From: Xanthostigma xanthostigma
Taxonomy: Eukaryota > Arthropoda > Insecta > Raphidioptera > Raphidiidae
Assembly (NCBI GenBank): GCA_963575645.1
Contig: OY754464.1
Span: 2,046,001-2,110,000 of the forward strand
DNA: 64,000 bases
Direction: 5' to 3'
The position numbers and the translations under genes were made by a program. Below are positions 53,992 to 64,000 of this stretch, one piece after another. Below the pieces are notes generated by a model. It saw only the letters and a program-made list of their open reading frames with translations. It ran no database searches and had not been told where the DNA came from. How positions within the stretch are numbered: the first letter of the stretch is position 1; each line of letters begins with the position of its first letter.

Positions 53992-54106
53992 TATGTATGT
54001 ACTTATGTCGATTTCTTTGGCACGCTTTGCAGCCGAAACGCCTTGATGGATTTTAACATATGAGGTATCGTTAGCTTCGTCTTAATTACGAAAATGACAA
54101 GGTATA

Positions 54107-54523
54107 ATATAATAATAATAATAATGTGTTTAACGTCCGTTTCTCAACTTTATGTCATAACAGACGCCATTACTATTTTCCATCTATCACACTTCCCGTT
54201 ATTTTCTACAATTTTTCAACTTCAACTCAATTAATAGCGCAATGGGCGAAGGAATGAATTGTTAGGACATTAGGATAAGGTAGTCAAATTTTGAGCATAG
54301 GAGTTTGATAGGTAATCTGCCATGACCTTGAAGGAATCATCACGATATTTATCTGGAATTATTGAGGGAAATCACGGAAAATCTCAACAAGATGGCCGGT
54401 ACACGAATTACCGTTTCTCAGCGAGAGGTAGCCTCAGCCACATTTGCCCCCGCCGGGATTCGAACCCCGTACCTCCCGAATGCAAGGCTAGTATGCTCTC
54501 ACCACTACGCCACCCCGCTCGGT
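54107..54523 (-). mobile_element. tRNA-headed SINE, copy 2 (complete)
   Basis: Minus strand: 'GGGTGGCGTAGTGGTGAGAG' (box A), 'CATTCGGGAGGTACGGGG', box B GGTTCGAATCCC, unique body, and 3' tail of TAA/ATT units (54107-54124). About 417 bp, long for a SINE. Confidence 0.9.
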
Positions 54524-55324
54524 ATATTTAGTCACTAGAATTTCGTTACTTAACGGGGCGAAATTTAGTTACAGGGTGAAATTTATAAGTTACTAAATTT
54601 TGCTTTAATGCGGTCGTTGCTTTCAGAATTCTTATTCTTATAAAGTTTTGGATGTTTATCTTTGACACGTTTTTGTCTTTTGTCTTCTGCACAATTGGCA
54701 GTACTGAAGCTTTCCAATATTTAAACGAAAGATAAAGTGAAATATAAGAATAAAATGTATGTTTTGAGTCAGTATATAAATTCCTTGAAACAGTAGGCAG
54801 CCAAGTTCATTTATTGGCTGATGATGATCTTTAACACAGGACGTATTGTGCAGCCGTTTAAAGCAAGAACCACTGTCAACATAAACATGCAACGCTTTTG
54901 AGATCAAAAGGTAAACCACTGAATCGAGTATAGCAGAAGGAAAGTACAGTGGACTCTCTTAAGTTAGTGCTTCGAGTAATTTTTCAAAAAATAAATATAG
55001 GTACTTTGTTGTGTAGGTATAATTTCGACGCCATTTTGTTCAGAATGTTTCCAAATTGGTACCATAATTTCGTTTATAAAATCGGTTAAGTCATTTGTAA
55101 CACACTTCATACAAAGAGATTTTTTTATAAATCTCTGCATTTGAGAATCGATTTTGATGATTTTTTTTTATTAAATAGGGTATGCCTTGAGGGGTGGTCT
55201 CACACAAATTTTACTTAAATCGATTCAGCAGGGTTTTTTTTTTTAGTTTAGTATTCAAATATTGGGGAGGAAAGCGATTTATAACGCGCAAACTTCAATT
55301 TGCAAAGCCACTAAAAGGTAAAAA

Positions 55325-55445
55325 AATAAAAAAAACTTAAAAAAAATTGAACCTCCGTCAAAAAGAGGCCACTAAATGCTATAAAATAACAAAGTTTTGA
55401 GGTCGCCATCAATTTAATAAAAGTATACCTCTTTGTTATTTTACG
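55325..55445 (-). repeat. Repeat FF, copy 2
   Basis: 'TTGAACCTCCGTCAAAAAG', 'AAATAACAAAGTTTTGAGG' match 30755-30870 in reverse; followed by a partial inverted echo of itself ('CTCTTTGTTATTTTACGG'). Confidence 0.65.
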
Positions 55446-55465
55446 GTTTTTAAAGACCTTTTTTT

Positions 55466-55685
55466 AAGTCAATTTTTGACGTGATAACGTCTTATAAATT
55501 GATGAAACACCAATCTTATAAATTGATAAAACACCGGCTGCATGCACGAAAAAGTGTAACGTTCCGCCTGACCCTGTGCGTGCAAGCGAGAGCGCAGTAA
55601 TGTATTATTAAATATGATATTCGAGTGGAATACGTTATCACGTAAAACTATCGTCCGTAAACCGACTTTACAGACAACCAATTTT
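55466..55685 (-). repeat. Repeat Z, copy 5 (short complete form)
   Basis: From 'TTTTTGACGTGATAACGTC' to 'CTTTACAGACAACCAATTT'. Compact 220-bp version with a single GTAACGTTCC unit; shares 'GAGAGCGCAGTAATGTATTA' with Z6. Confidence 0.85.
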
Positions 55686-56445
55686 TAAAAACATTTTTTT
55701 TACATTCTGTAAGCGAGCATAAAAATTTTAAAAGTATTCTTTCCCCACAGTACTGCAGGCTGTTTTTTCAGTTTTTAAAAACATTACATAGGTTAAAGAG
55801 AAACAAAAATTTAATAGTGCATTAGCCCCAAAGTACAGTATAGCACCAACGGTGGAGGTTTACTGTAGGTATAGTACAAGGAATAGAAGACAAGCTTCAG
55901 ACATAACAAATTATTGTAGCAAGCTTGACACTGTACCACCACCGCCAGCGCGCAATGCATCTCAAACAATGCACAACAGTTCTAGCGACAACGGGAGTGG
56001 TTCTTGTATTCTTCTTCTTCTTCACTACAGTTGACCAACGTAACCGCCACTCACCGCTTCAGGGATGACCAAATACTTGCGAACTTTGCCGTTATACACC
56101 GGTGAAATAAATCATTGGTTAGTTGTTTGAATGGACTCGGACGATTTTGAAACGCCATCGCATCGACACCACCCCATTATCGTTTTTTAAGAAACTCCTC
56201 CAAACGCCCTCTTCTTTTCACCGTACAAAAAAAACTCCATCGCATCGACACCACCCCGTTTCAAAATTCGTCAAAATCGTTGGAGCTTATGCAATGAAAT
56301 TTTACCAATTTTTTAGAGTGTTTTTTGTCAAACGGCGTGTATTGACGTTCGTTGAAAGACGAGTCCTAGCAAACGGATCCTAGTAACTAAATTTCGCCCT
56401 GTTATCTAGATGTCGCCTTCAACCAAAGCCATATTTAATCCAACG

Positions 56446-56881
56446 CACTTAAACGTAACGTCCTCCAATAAAACGTCGTCCCATTAAAGTGCCGTGACAA
56501 TTGCACAGTTTTACTTCCAATCAAACGCGCCATTAGATCTTTCACGTCAAAAGGTCCGAAACAGCATAATAGGTCTACAAATCCGAGCGAACCAGATCGA
56601 GCTGCCAGAACATGCGGCGGGAAGATAAACTTGCACATAGGACAGCGGCGCAAAAAAAAATTTCCTACATCCCTCGTGCACCGACTGTTGCGCAGTACTG
56701 CGCTGGGACGTTGCGAGATAAGTGACACAATATGAACTGCTCAACAATAAATAAAGATGCCTGCCTTATACTCTGAAGAAAAGATTTAAATGTACCAGAT
56801 AGGCAAATGAAAGGGCTCTTTTACATACACACAAACACACATAAATGTATTCTTCTTCATTCACTATGAATATTTTAACTG
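56446..56881. other. Unassigned spacer
   Basis: Overlapping minus frames of 66-97 codons at 56435-56747 have no motif. Confidence 0.35.
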
Positions 56882-56950
56882 TGACACTGTTGGTCGAGAG
56901 CGCTAAGGCTCGCGTTCGGAAGGTACTGGGTTCGAATTGCGGTGAACGCC
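56882..56950 (+). repeat. tRNA-like SINE head fragment
   Basis: 'TGTTGGTCGAGAGCGCTAAG' then 'GTACTGGGTTCGAATTGCGG' has box A- and box B-like spacing of a tRNA-derived SINE. No body match to the other SINE. Confidence 0.45.
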
Positions 56951-56999
56951 AAGACTTTTGATGTGGAACATCTTGTATTGTGCGTTTACAATAGGCCCC

Positions 57000-57580
57000 T
57001 TCATATTTGCATATCAAACATCCTCCCAAAATTTGGTTTCATTCCGCTCATCCATGGTGTTGGAATGGTAAAAAATGTCAAAAATGACGTTTGCATCTGT
57101 CTAATAATGCACCGATCTACCCTCCTCTCGCGGCAAAATCTCAACCAGCGGAGTGGAGATTCAAACCTCCCTAAAACGGTAGTAATCCTACATGCCGTAC
57201 TGTGACGTGTCAAAACGGACGTAACAAGTTATTCAAATCGTTAACTCAGAAGGCGTTGCATTTCACAAAATACTAATGTCAAAATACTAACTTATATTTG
57301 AAATGGCATCCGTTTTTTAACAAATGCAATTTTAAGACAGAACATACGCAATCTTTAAATGTCCATAACACACTGTATAAAAGAAAAGGATAGCCGATCC
57401 ACGTGCGCGATGTACCTATTAGGCAAAATCGAATTTATATAGTGTTTATTTCTGCTTTTTTATGTACAAAAAAACTATTTGCGCGAATTCTATTAGGTAT
57501 ACGAAATCTATGTAAAATGTTCTCCTGTTTCGCATAAGAGAGGTTTCGAACCGGGCTGATTTAAATTGTGCGAATTATAA
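57000..57580 (-). repeat. Repeat T, free copy
   Basis: Reverse of the T block inside Z4 with the same order of landmarks plus extra sequence between about 57100 and 57180. Left edge 'CATATTTGCATATCAAACAT' also matches 11900-11926. Confidence 0.75.
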
Positions 57581-58374
57581 GCTATAAACTTTTTTGTTTT
57601 CAATTTTCTCCCCTCTGGGACCAAAATTTAAAAATCCAACTCCGTTAGGATCTGTCTCATGCCCTATATTATTGTGCCAAATTTCAACTTTCTAATTTCT
57701 ATGTCTACGGATATACAATAGATACCTAATTAGATTAGATTTTCTTTACGGCCTTTTCTTTACGCCTGTTTCTTACCTACGTTTTTTTTCTAGCCCTCGC
57801 CATTCATATCTACAACGTCATATAAGGAACTTCGTTCCAATATAATTCAGTCTAAAATTATGAAGTATGTAATGTAAGATTTTTATTGATTTGCTGCGCT
57901 CCTAGAGGAACCGCCGCTGCGAAATCATTTTAAATCGTCTTAATAGATTTTTAATGTAACACCGAATAATAAAAAACAGCAGTCGGCGAATAAAAGACCA
58001 TAAGATAAGGTCAAATGATTAATGGAATAATTCCTGAGCTGGATCATTATTATTATACGAAACGATTAAGGTAGCTCAAGTTGGCAAACTTTTTATTATT
58101 TCCGATAATAATTTATAATATTGCACCTGTTGACAAATGGCATTTGACTGCAACACGTGTGTGTTCCAAATTGTAAGACACAGTATGTCATAAGTACATG
58201 CAGTGATATATACATATATATATGTAACCATGGTACGATCGAAATGATACGGACAAAACAAGTGAATGAATGAACGCCCCTTTTGATGAGGTGACACAGA
58301 AAATATATTATCATCGCATTATACCCGCTACACTCTATCCAAACTAACTATAGTCCACTCAAAATATAAACATT
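57581..58374. other. Unassigned spacer
   Basis: No repeat partner or gene; TA microsatellite near 58208-58222. Confidence 0.4.
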
Positions 58375-59495
58375 TCAATTCACTACAATTCGCATAAAGC
58401 TGAAAATTGGTACAGATCTTAATTACACTATCACAAATAAAATATCGAAAGTCCCTCCACCATCTGCTTCACAATTTATTCAAGGTCAAAGGTTAAAAGT
58501 ATCGGTTTTTTGCACTTTTCTCGTCAACGGTAAATGTTATCTTAAAAATAGGTCAGACAAAAGTTGTAGATCGTGCAATTGTCTACAAAAACTGTTCTTA
58601 TATTTTTTTTCTTACGAATCACTATTCCCGAGATATGAGACCAAAATGTACGTACTGAACGTATTTATCAAAAATAACGTTAAATATTGGTAGTTTTGGT
58701 GTATGAAATCACCATTTCAAAAGAATGGTGATTTGTAGGGGAAAAAAGTATAAGAACAATAATTATTGTAGACAATTGCATGATCTAAAACTTTTGTCTG
58801 ACCTATTTTTAGATAACATTTATCGTTTACGAGAAAACCGATACTTTTAACCTTGAATAAATTTTGAAGCTGATGTAGGATCATTGGAGACTTTTTGGCT
58901 AAGAGCTGACTACGGAGAAAATGGGTGACTCGGTGCAGAGCTGAAAATTTGCAGAATAATAGGAGATAGTACAAGTAAGTAGCCAGAAGACTAGGCGGAA
59001 GATAAAGAGCCGCAAGAAGCCGCTAATGTTGCGAAAAATCAGTGCACTTCTGGCAATTTCTATACTTATTCTGTAATTTCAAATTATTAATTAATTTATT
59101 TAATTTTATTTCTATCAAAATGACTAATAATTTTGAATATTTGTCGAATGTAATTATTATATCATGTTTGAATTTTCAGTATGCCCTTATAACTAGTAGG
59201 TATATATAATGTATAATATATATAATATATAATCTAGCTTTGAATTACAGAGTAAGTATAGAAATTGCCAGAAGTGCACTGATTTTTCGCAACATTAGCG
59301 CCTTCTGGCGGCTCTTTATCTTCCGCCTAGCCTTCTGGCAATTTTTTCCCTACTTCTACTATCTCCTATTATTCTGCAAATTTTCAGCTCTGCATCGAGT
59401 CACCCATTTTCTCCGTAGCCAGCTCTCCGTTTATTTGATATTTCATTTGTACTTAAGACCTGTACCAATTTTCAGCTCTATGTGAATTATTGTAA
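58375..59495. repeat. Fold-back element with a second fold-back nested in one arm
   Basis: The outer arms pair 58385-58450 and 58905-59075 with 59249-59495 ('AGCTGAAAATTGGTACAG', 'GCTACGGAGAAAATGGGTGA', 'CAGAGCTGAAAATTTGCAGA', 'AAAAATCAGTGCACTTCTGG'). The left arm is broken by R2 at about 58452-58900. The outer loop is about 170 AT-rich bases. Confidence 0.82.
58452..58900. repeat. Repeat R, copy 2, complete palindrome
   Basis: 'CTGCTTCACAATTTATTCAA', 'GGTTAAAAGTATCGG', 'GGTCAGACAAAAGTTGTAG' left (58460-58600) and inverted right (58740-58885). The loop equals the segment seen at 41700-41880. Confidence 0.85.
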
Positions 59496-59935
59496 ACCTA
59501 CCACTATTCGTTTTATATATATTTAGATTACGCGCTGGTTAGAACAATTTTGTTTGGGCAAAGTATACAATCGTATATACAATGTACTGCAAGACGAAAA
59601 CAATGGTGCCGTTTTGTACAAATTATCTTCTTGTGAGGCCCAACCTGTCTTGTTATACAAAATGTTGCCTTTACAATGTTATAACTTCAGGTGCACTCGG
59701 GCTTTTATTATTGTATATCTGTGTGTGACTTCTTATTGATAGCCGGACACGATTTGCTTTGTATTAAATGACAAAATCAGATTGGTTAACGATTCGTTCT
59801 CGAACTGTCTCAACAAATCAGATGATTTCGAGTTCATAAATCATAGTTTGAGTAGAGCCTCGATTATAATTCGTGACGGACATGAAAAACATACAGCTAA
59901 TTAGTAAGTTCATGAACCATTTTAATTTAATACAT
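59496..59935. other. Unassigned spacer
   Basis: Short frames only. Confidence 0.4.
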
Positions 59936-60364
59936 TATATATTCTACTTTTACATTTTTTTCAAGGCAATACCTACTCCTTTAAAAAAATGCGATTTTTG
60001 ACGAAAATCAGAATCTGTCAGAACTTTTGTAAAATCATTATGCTTATAGAAAAAAAACACGCTGAATCCAATGAGCGCAAACAAACGTCTGTATGTCTTT
60101 TGGTTTATAAGTTATTTGTGTTTATAGTTTTCGGAAAATCATATAAAACCTTCGAATGGCCGTAGTTTCCAAACTAAAAGAGATACAGACGTTTGCTTAC
60201 GCTCATTGAATTCAGCGTAATTTTTTCTGTAAGCATTCTCAGTTTCAAAGGTATTTTAAAGAATTCGATTTTTGCAATTTTTTCAAGGCATACCCCTTTA
60301 AAAAAATGCGATTTTGGACGAAAATCGAAATCTTTGGGAACTTTGCATCATGCTTATAGAAAAA

Positions 60365-60560
60365 AAAAAATTGGTTGTCTGTAAAGTCGGTTTACGGACG
60401 ATAGTTTTACGTGATAACGTATTCCGCTCGAATATCATATTTAATAATACATTACTGCGCTCTCGATTGCACGCACAGGGTCAGGCGAACGTTACGGAAC
60501 GTTCCACTTTTTCGTGCGTGCAGCTGGTGTTTCATCAATTTATAAGACGTTATCACGTCA
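60365..60560 (+). repeat. Repeat Z, copy 6
   Basis: Full left-to-right Z: AATTGGTTGTCTG at about 60368 to 'GACGTTATCACGTC' at 60559. The satellite begins five bases later. Confidence 0.87.
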
Positions 60561-60565
60561 AAAAC

Positions 60566-62055
60566 TTAGTCCGCCATCTTTAGAAGTCTGCCATATTGGA
60601 TTTAAATTAAAGTCACTTTATTTTTCGAGTTATTCTCAGCAAGCCCTTTCATTTCATACCCATATTGTAGGAAAGCATAATAAAATTAGTCCGCCATCTT
60701 TAGAAGTCCGCCATATTGGATTTAGAGTGTCGTCACTTTATTTTTCGAGTTATTCTCAGCAAGCCCTTTCATTTTATACCCATATTGTAGGAAAGCATAA
60801 TAAAATTAGTCCGCCATCTTTAGAAGTCCGCCATATTGGATTTAGAGTGACGTCACTTTATTTTTCGAGTTATTCTCAGCAAGCCCTTTCATTTGATACC
60901 CATATTGTATAAAGCATAATAAAATTAGACCGCCATCTTTAGAAGTCCGCCATATTGGATTTAGAGTGACGTCACTTTATTTTTCGAGTTATTCTCAGCA
61001 AGCCCTTTCATTTGATACCCATATTGTATGAAAGCATAATAAAATTAGTCCGCCATCTTTAGAAGTCCGTCATTTTGGATTTAGAGTGACGTCACTATAT
61101 TTTTCAAGTTATTCTCAGCAAGCCCTTTCATTTGATACCCATATTGTAGGAAAGCATAATAAAATTAGTCCGCCATCTTTAGAAGTCCGCCATATTGGAT
61201 TTAGAGTGTCGTCACTTTATTTTTCGAGTTATTCTCAGCAAGCCCTTTCATTTGATACCCATATTGTAGGAAAACATAATAAAATTAATCCGTCATCTTT
61301 AGAAGTCCGCCATATTGGATTTAGAGTGACGTCACTTTATTTTTCGAGTTATTCTCAGCAAGCCCTTTCATTTGATACCCATATTGTAGGAAAGCATAAT
61401 AAAATTAGTCCGCCATCTTTAGAAGTCCGCCATATTGGATTTAGAGTGTCGTCACTTTATTTTTCGAGTTATTCTCAGCAAGCCCTTTCATTTCATACCC
61501 ATATTGTAGGAAAGCATAATAAAATTAGTCCGCCATCTTTAGAAGTCCGCCATATTGGATTTAGAGTGACGTCACTTTATTTTTCGAGTTATTCTCAGCA
61601 AGCCCTTTCATTTGATACCCATATTGTAGGAAAGCATAATAAAATTAGACCGCCATCTTTAGAAGTCCGCCATATTGGATTTAGAGTGACGTCACTTTAT
61701 TTTTCGAGTTATTCTCAGCAAGCCCTTTCATTTGATACCCATATTGTAGGAAAGCATAATAAAATTAGTCCGCCATCTTTAGAAGTCCGCCATATTGGAT
61801 TTAGAGTGACGTCACTTTATTTTTCGAGTTATTCTCAGCAAGCCCTTTCATTTGATACCTATATTGTAGGAAAGCATAATAAAATTAGTCCGCCATCTTT
61901 AGAAGTCCGCCATATTGGATTCAGAGTGACGTCACTTTATTTTTCGAGTTATTCTCAGCAAGCCCTTTCATTTCATACCCATATTGTAGGAGAGCATAAT
62001 AAAATTAGTCCGCCATCTTAAGAAGTCCGCCATATTTGTTTTAGAGTGACGTCAC
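60566..62055 (+). repeat. 120-bp satellite, twelve full units and a partial
   Basis: TTAGTCCGCCATC recurs at 60566, 60686, 60806, 60925, 61045 and every 120 bases to 62005. Each unit has 'TTTAGAAGTCCGCCATATTG', 'AGAGTGACGTCACTTTATTT', 'CGAGTTATTCTCAGCAAGCC' and 'CCATATTGTAGGAAAGCATA'. Variation is light (GTGACG/GTGTCG, TTTGATAC/TTTCATAC). Because 120 is divisible by three, one plus frame stays open for 311 codons as a 40-residue repeat; this is judged a by-product. Confidence 0.95.
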
Positions 62056-62270
62056 ACAGCTAACCATGCATTGTCATTCAAACTAAACCTGTATACAAAT
62101 TTTCATCTCAATCGGTTGTTGATATCTGCTTCAAAATTACCGAAGGCATTTCCGCCATCTTTAGAAGTCCGCCATATTGGATTTAGAGTGACGTCACACA
62201 GCTAACCATACATTGTCATTCATACTAAACGTGTATACAAATTTTCATCTCAATCGGTTGATGATATCTG
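62056..62270 (+). repeat. Degenerate duplicated tail of the satellite
   Basis: 'ACACAGCTAACCAT.CATTGT' to 'TCATCTCAATCGGTTG' occurs twice (62052, 62198), separated by one satellite half-unit at 62150-62197. Confidence 0.85.
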
Positions 62271-62458
62271 TCGCTCGAATATCATATTCAAGTCAGGCGG
62301 AACGTGACACATTTCGGAACGGGACAGATTTTGGAACGGGACAGATTTCGGAACGGGACAGATTTCGGAACGTGACACTTTTTCGTACATGCAGCCGGTG
62401 TTTTATCAATTTATAAGATTGGTGTTTCATCAATTTATAAGACGTTATCACGTCAAAA
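62271..62458 (+). repeat. Repeat Z, right half, copy 7
   Basis: 'TCGCTCGAATATCATATTC' then 'AGTCAGGCGGAACGTGACAC', five GGAACGGGACAG-type units, and the right end 'GACGTTATCACGTC' at 62456. The left end is missing, so the 60365-62458 block starts and ends with Z sequence. Confidence 0.87.
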
Positions 62459-62625
62459 ACACGCTGAATCCAGCATGGTCCTAAAACGTGGTGTGTTGTT
62501 ATAAAAAAAAAGTAAATAACCATCTCCCCCTCTCCCTTTCCAAGTAACTCCACTGAGCCCACGAGCTAGTACTAAAAAAATAATTAACAAAATTTGACCC
62601 ACTTCTCAAAAAGGTTCGCCATCAC

Positions 62626-63389
62626 TGGTCTAGGATGTCAAATAAAGTACGAATTCAATAGATAGCACAGCTGTCTTACGCAATAATGTTTTCTTGTTGG
62701 TGTATGTGAACGAGAGAGTGAGTGAGTTAGAGAGTTTTACTTCTAGCGAAACAAAAACTAAATTAATACGACTGTGGTTTTAAACAAAAGGTATAGCCAA
62801 CGCAACGCAGTGATTGGAAGAAAATAAACAAGTGAAGAGACAATATTAAAACAGTGTAGAGATTTACATACATAGGTTCCTGAGGATCAATACAATGGAG
62901 ACTACTATTAGCGTAGGCTGTGTGTGACTGATTACCAAAACAAATCGTTTACGAAATGTCAATGAAAATTATTCTCGACAGCGCGTCTTGACGGCTTCAT
63001 AAGCACAATATTTGTCGTATTGCCAATTGCCACTCGCTGATGTGTCAGAGCTGCCTTGCATATTAAATAAAGTCTTTTATTATTACCTACTATTCGCTTA
63101 ATAATATAGCAGAGTGCTCCGGACAAGTTTTGGGCAAAAATCTCCAAAGCTTATAGTTACGTTCCAGAACTGATTTTTTTTTGTGTTCCAAATTCACGAT
63201 TTTGGGCACTCACTGACGATAAATCGCGCCGTAAATCATTAGCGTCTAGTCGCGACCCGAATGTCTCAACCGGTCGTCCGAAAACTGTTCGAGTCTAGTC
63301 GGTGCTGCAGCAAGGAATTTTTGAAGGAACACTTCTATGGGCGCTCATATCTTTTTTTCAGACGGAAGTGTTAAAATGGAAGTAATCGG
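62626..63389. other. Unassigned spacer
   Basis: No repeat partner; the minus frame 62959-63147 has no motif. Confidence 0.4.
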
Positions 63390-63525
63390 GCTCAGTTTCC
63401 GCTATTTAAAGGCATCGACTGACAGATGGCAGCAGCGTAGTAACTATCTTGAACGAAGGGTGACACATAGCTACGGACACAAACCGAGTTGGTGATCGGT
63501 TTCCGCTATTTAAGACATCGACACT
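63390..63525 (+). repeat. CL repeat, about 1.3 units
   Basis: 'TTTCCGCTATTTAAAGGCAT' near 63398 and again near 63500; 'GACAGATGGCAGCAGCGTAG' between. Confidence 0.8.
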
Positions 63526-63564
63526 AACAATGTTTTTATGTTTTAGAAAGTTAGATTATAAACA

Positions 63565-64000
63565 AAAAATCCAGCCAATTGGGCGACGGGACCATTCCAA
63601 CTTCAAAAATGTTGACATTTGATTATAATAAAGAGAATAAAATTTCTGATATCGCGTGAGGTGACGCGGGTAATGGCTAGTATTCAATATGATATTTACT
63701 GTTCGTTGTCATGGTTACCTATATAATATGTTCCACGTCATGTAAAAATTAATCGAAGCATGCCGAACTATTTTATTTTTGACAGATCCATAAAACAAAA
63801 GAGCGACTGATTTTTTTTTTTTTAAATATTTCCGTAACTATAAAGTTTAGAAAAAAAAACTTTTTAACTAAAATTTCTTGAAAAAATAAATAGAATAATA
63901 ATCCGTTACAAAATTATACCATTATTATATAAAAACACCGTTATAGCATATACTTAATATCTCTTCTGCGCGTGCGCCAATTTTCCCCAAAAACAATAGG
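63565..64000 (+). mobile_element. Helitron-type end M with flank N, copy 3 (cut by window end)
   Basis: 'CCAATTGGGCGACGGGACCA', 'GCGTGAGGTGACGCGGGTAA', CTAG at 63677-63680, then block N uninterrupted to the window end ('CTCTTCTGCGCGTGCGCC'). Confidence 0.8.

Larger units (their letters stand above)
54525..56445. repeat. Possible 1.9-kb element LL with GGGCGAAATTTAGTTAC ends
   Basis: Near the left, 'ACGGGGCGAAATTTAGTTAC' and 'AGGGTGAAATTTATAAGTTA' repeat directly; near the right, 'GTAACTAAATTTCGCCCTGT' is the inverse. FF2 and Z5 lie inside. 56150-56270 has a doubled 'CATCGCATCGACACCACCCC'. Exact ends unresolved and no transposase frame seen. Confidence 0.4.
59936..62625 (+). repeat. Repeat family Y, copy 2, split by a Z-satellite block
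   Basis: Y left part 59936-60364 and right part 62459-62625 ('ACGCTGAATCCAGCATGG', 'CACGAGCTAGTACTAAA', 'CCACTTCTCAAAAAGGTTCG') follow the order of Y1. The break falls in an A-run after 'CATGCTTATAG'. Confidence 0.8.

Noticed and set aside
61086-62021. 311-codon open frame as a repetitive protein gene
   Set aside because: It is the 120-bp satellite read in one frame; lack of stops follows from a period divisible by three. No start context, signal or unique sequence.

Overview
This window looks like AT-rich, intron-less eukaryotic intergenic (or deep intronic) DNA, most likely from a lepidopteran insect. The reasoning is indirect. Several repeats match families I remember from moth and butterfly genomes: Helitrons whose 3' ends read as a CCGGGTGAAACCGGG hairpin followed by CTAGT, a tRNA-headed SINE with a TAA-type tail, and a repeat ending in a 'GGGTTCC' module. 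No intact host protein gene, rRNA or functional tRNA was found on either strand. Nearly every open frame is under 120 codons and falls inside a repeat.

The window is a dense mosaic of mostly non-autonomous mobile DNA, much of it nested. Letters used here: H, E, F, G, K, L, M, O are Helitrons; P is a TTAA MITE; Q, U, V, W, Y, Z, R, S, T, BB, CC, FF, KK and so on are unnamed families defined by having two or more copies here or by a clear palindrome. Rough layout: 1-2.4 kb U1 with Z1 nested in it, then Q1; 2.5-10.7 kb a Helitron field (H1-H4, F1, E1, G1, F2) with a 104-bp tandem array; 11-15 kb Z2, M1 and palindrome W2 interrupted by P1; 15.6-16.6 kb a hAT element with 8-bp target duplication and a Helitron inside; 17-24 kb short palindromes, a tRNA-Ile-like fossil, a SINE, a large inverted repeat around a LINE tail, and a 720-bp inverted-end element carrying a SAP-like reading frame; 25-34 kb V fold-backs, Helitron E2 with its tRNA-Lys fossil, a 64-bp minisatellite, H5, L1, a pogo-type deletion derivative and palindrome CC; 34.6-37.2 kb Z4 with T nested, then a seven-unit 154-158 bp array; 38-53 kb G2, BB2, U2, inverted Q2, F4, W1, M2, P2, K1, W3, P3, U3; 53-57 kb a mariner-type deletion derivative, a second SINE and Z5; 58-64 kb a fold-back nested in a fold-back, element Y2 split by a 2.1-kb Z-bounded block holding a 120-bp satellite, and M3.

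The parts that encode recognisable protein are fossils of transposition genes: a LINE C-terminal zinc knuckle (21.7-22.0 kb), a CENP-B-type helix-turn-helix (32.7 kb), a mariner-family transposase piece (53.7 kb) and a SAP-like DNA-binding piece (23.5 kb). Nothing here looks like a host pathway. The biology on view is how Helitrons, MITEs and satellites build on one another: a tRNA gene carried in one Helitron family, shared 3' end modules between Helitron families, flanking DNA apparently amplified with a Helitron, and satellite expansion inside a transposon. Boundaries are exact where target duplications, TC/CTAG ends or interrupted partners define them; otherwise they are approximate.
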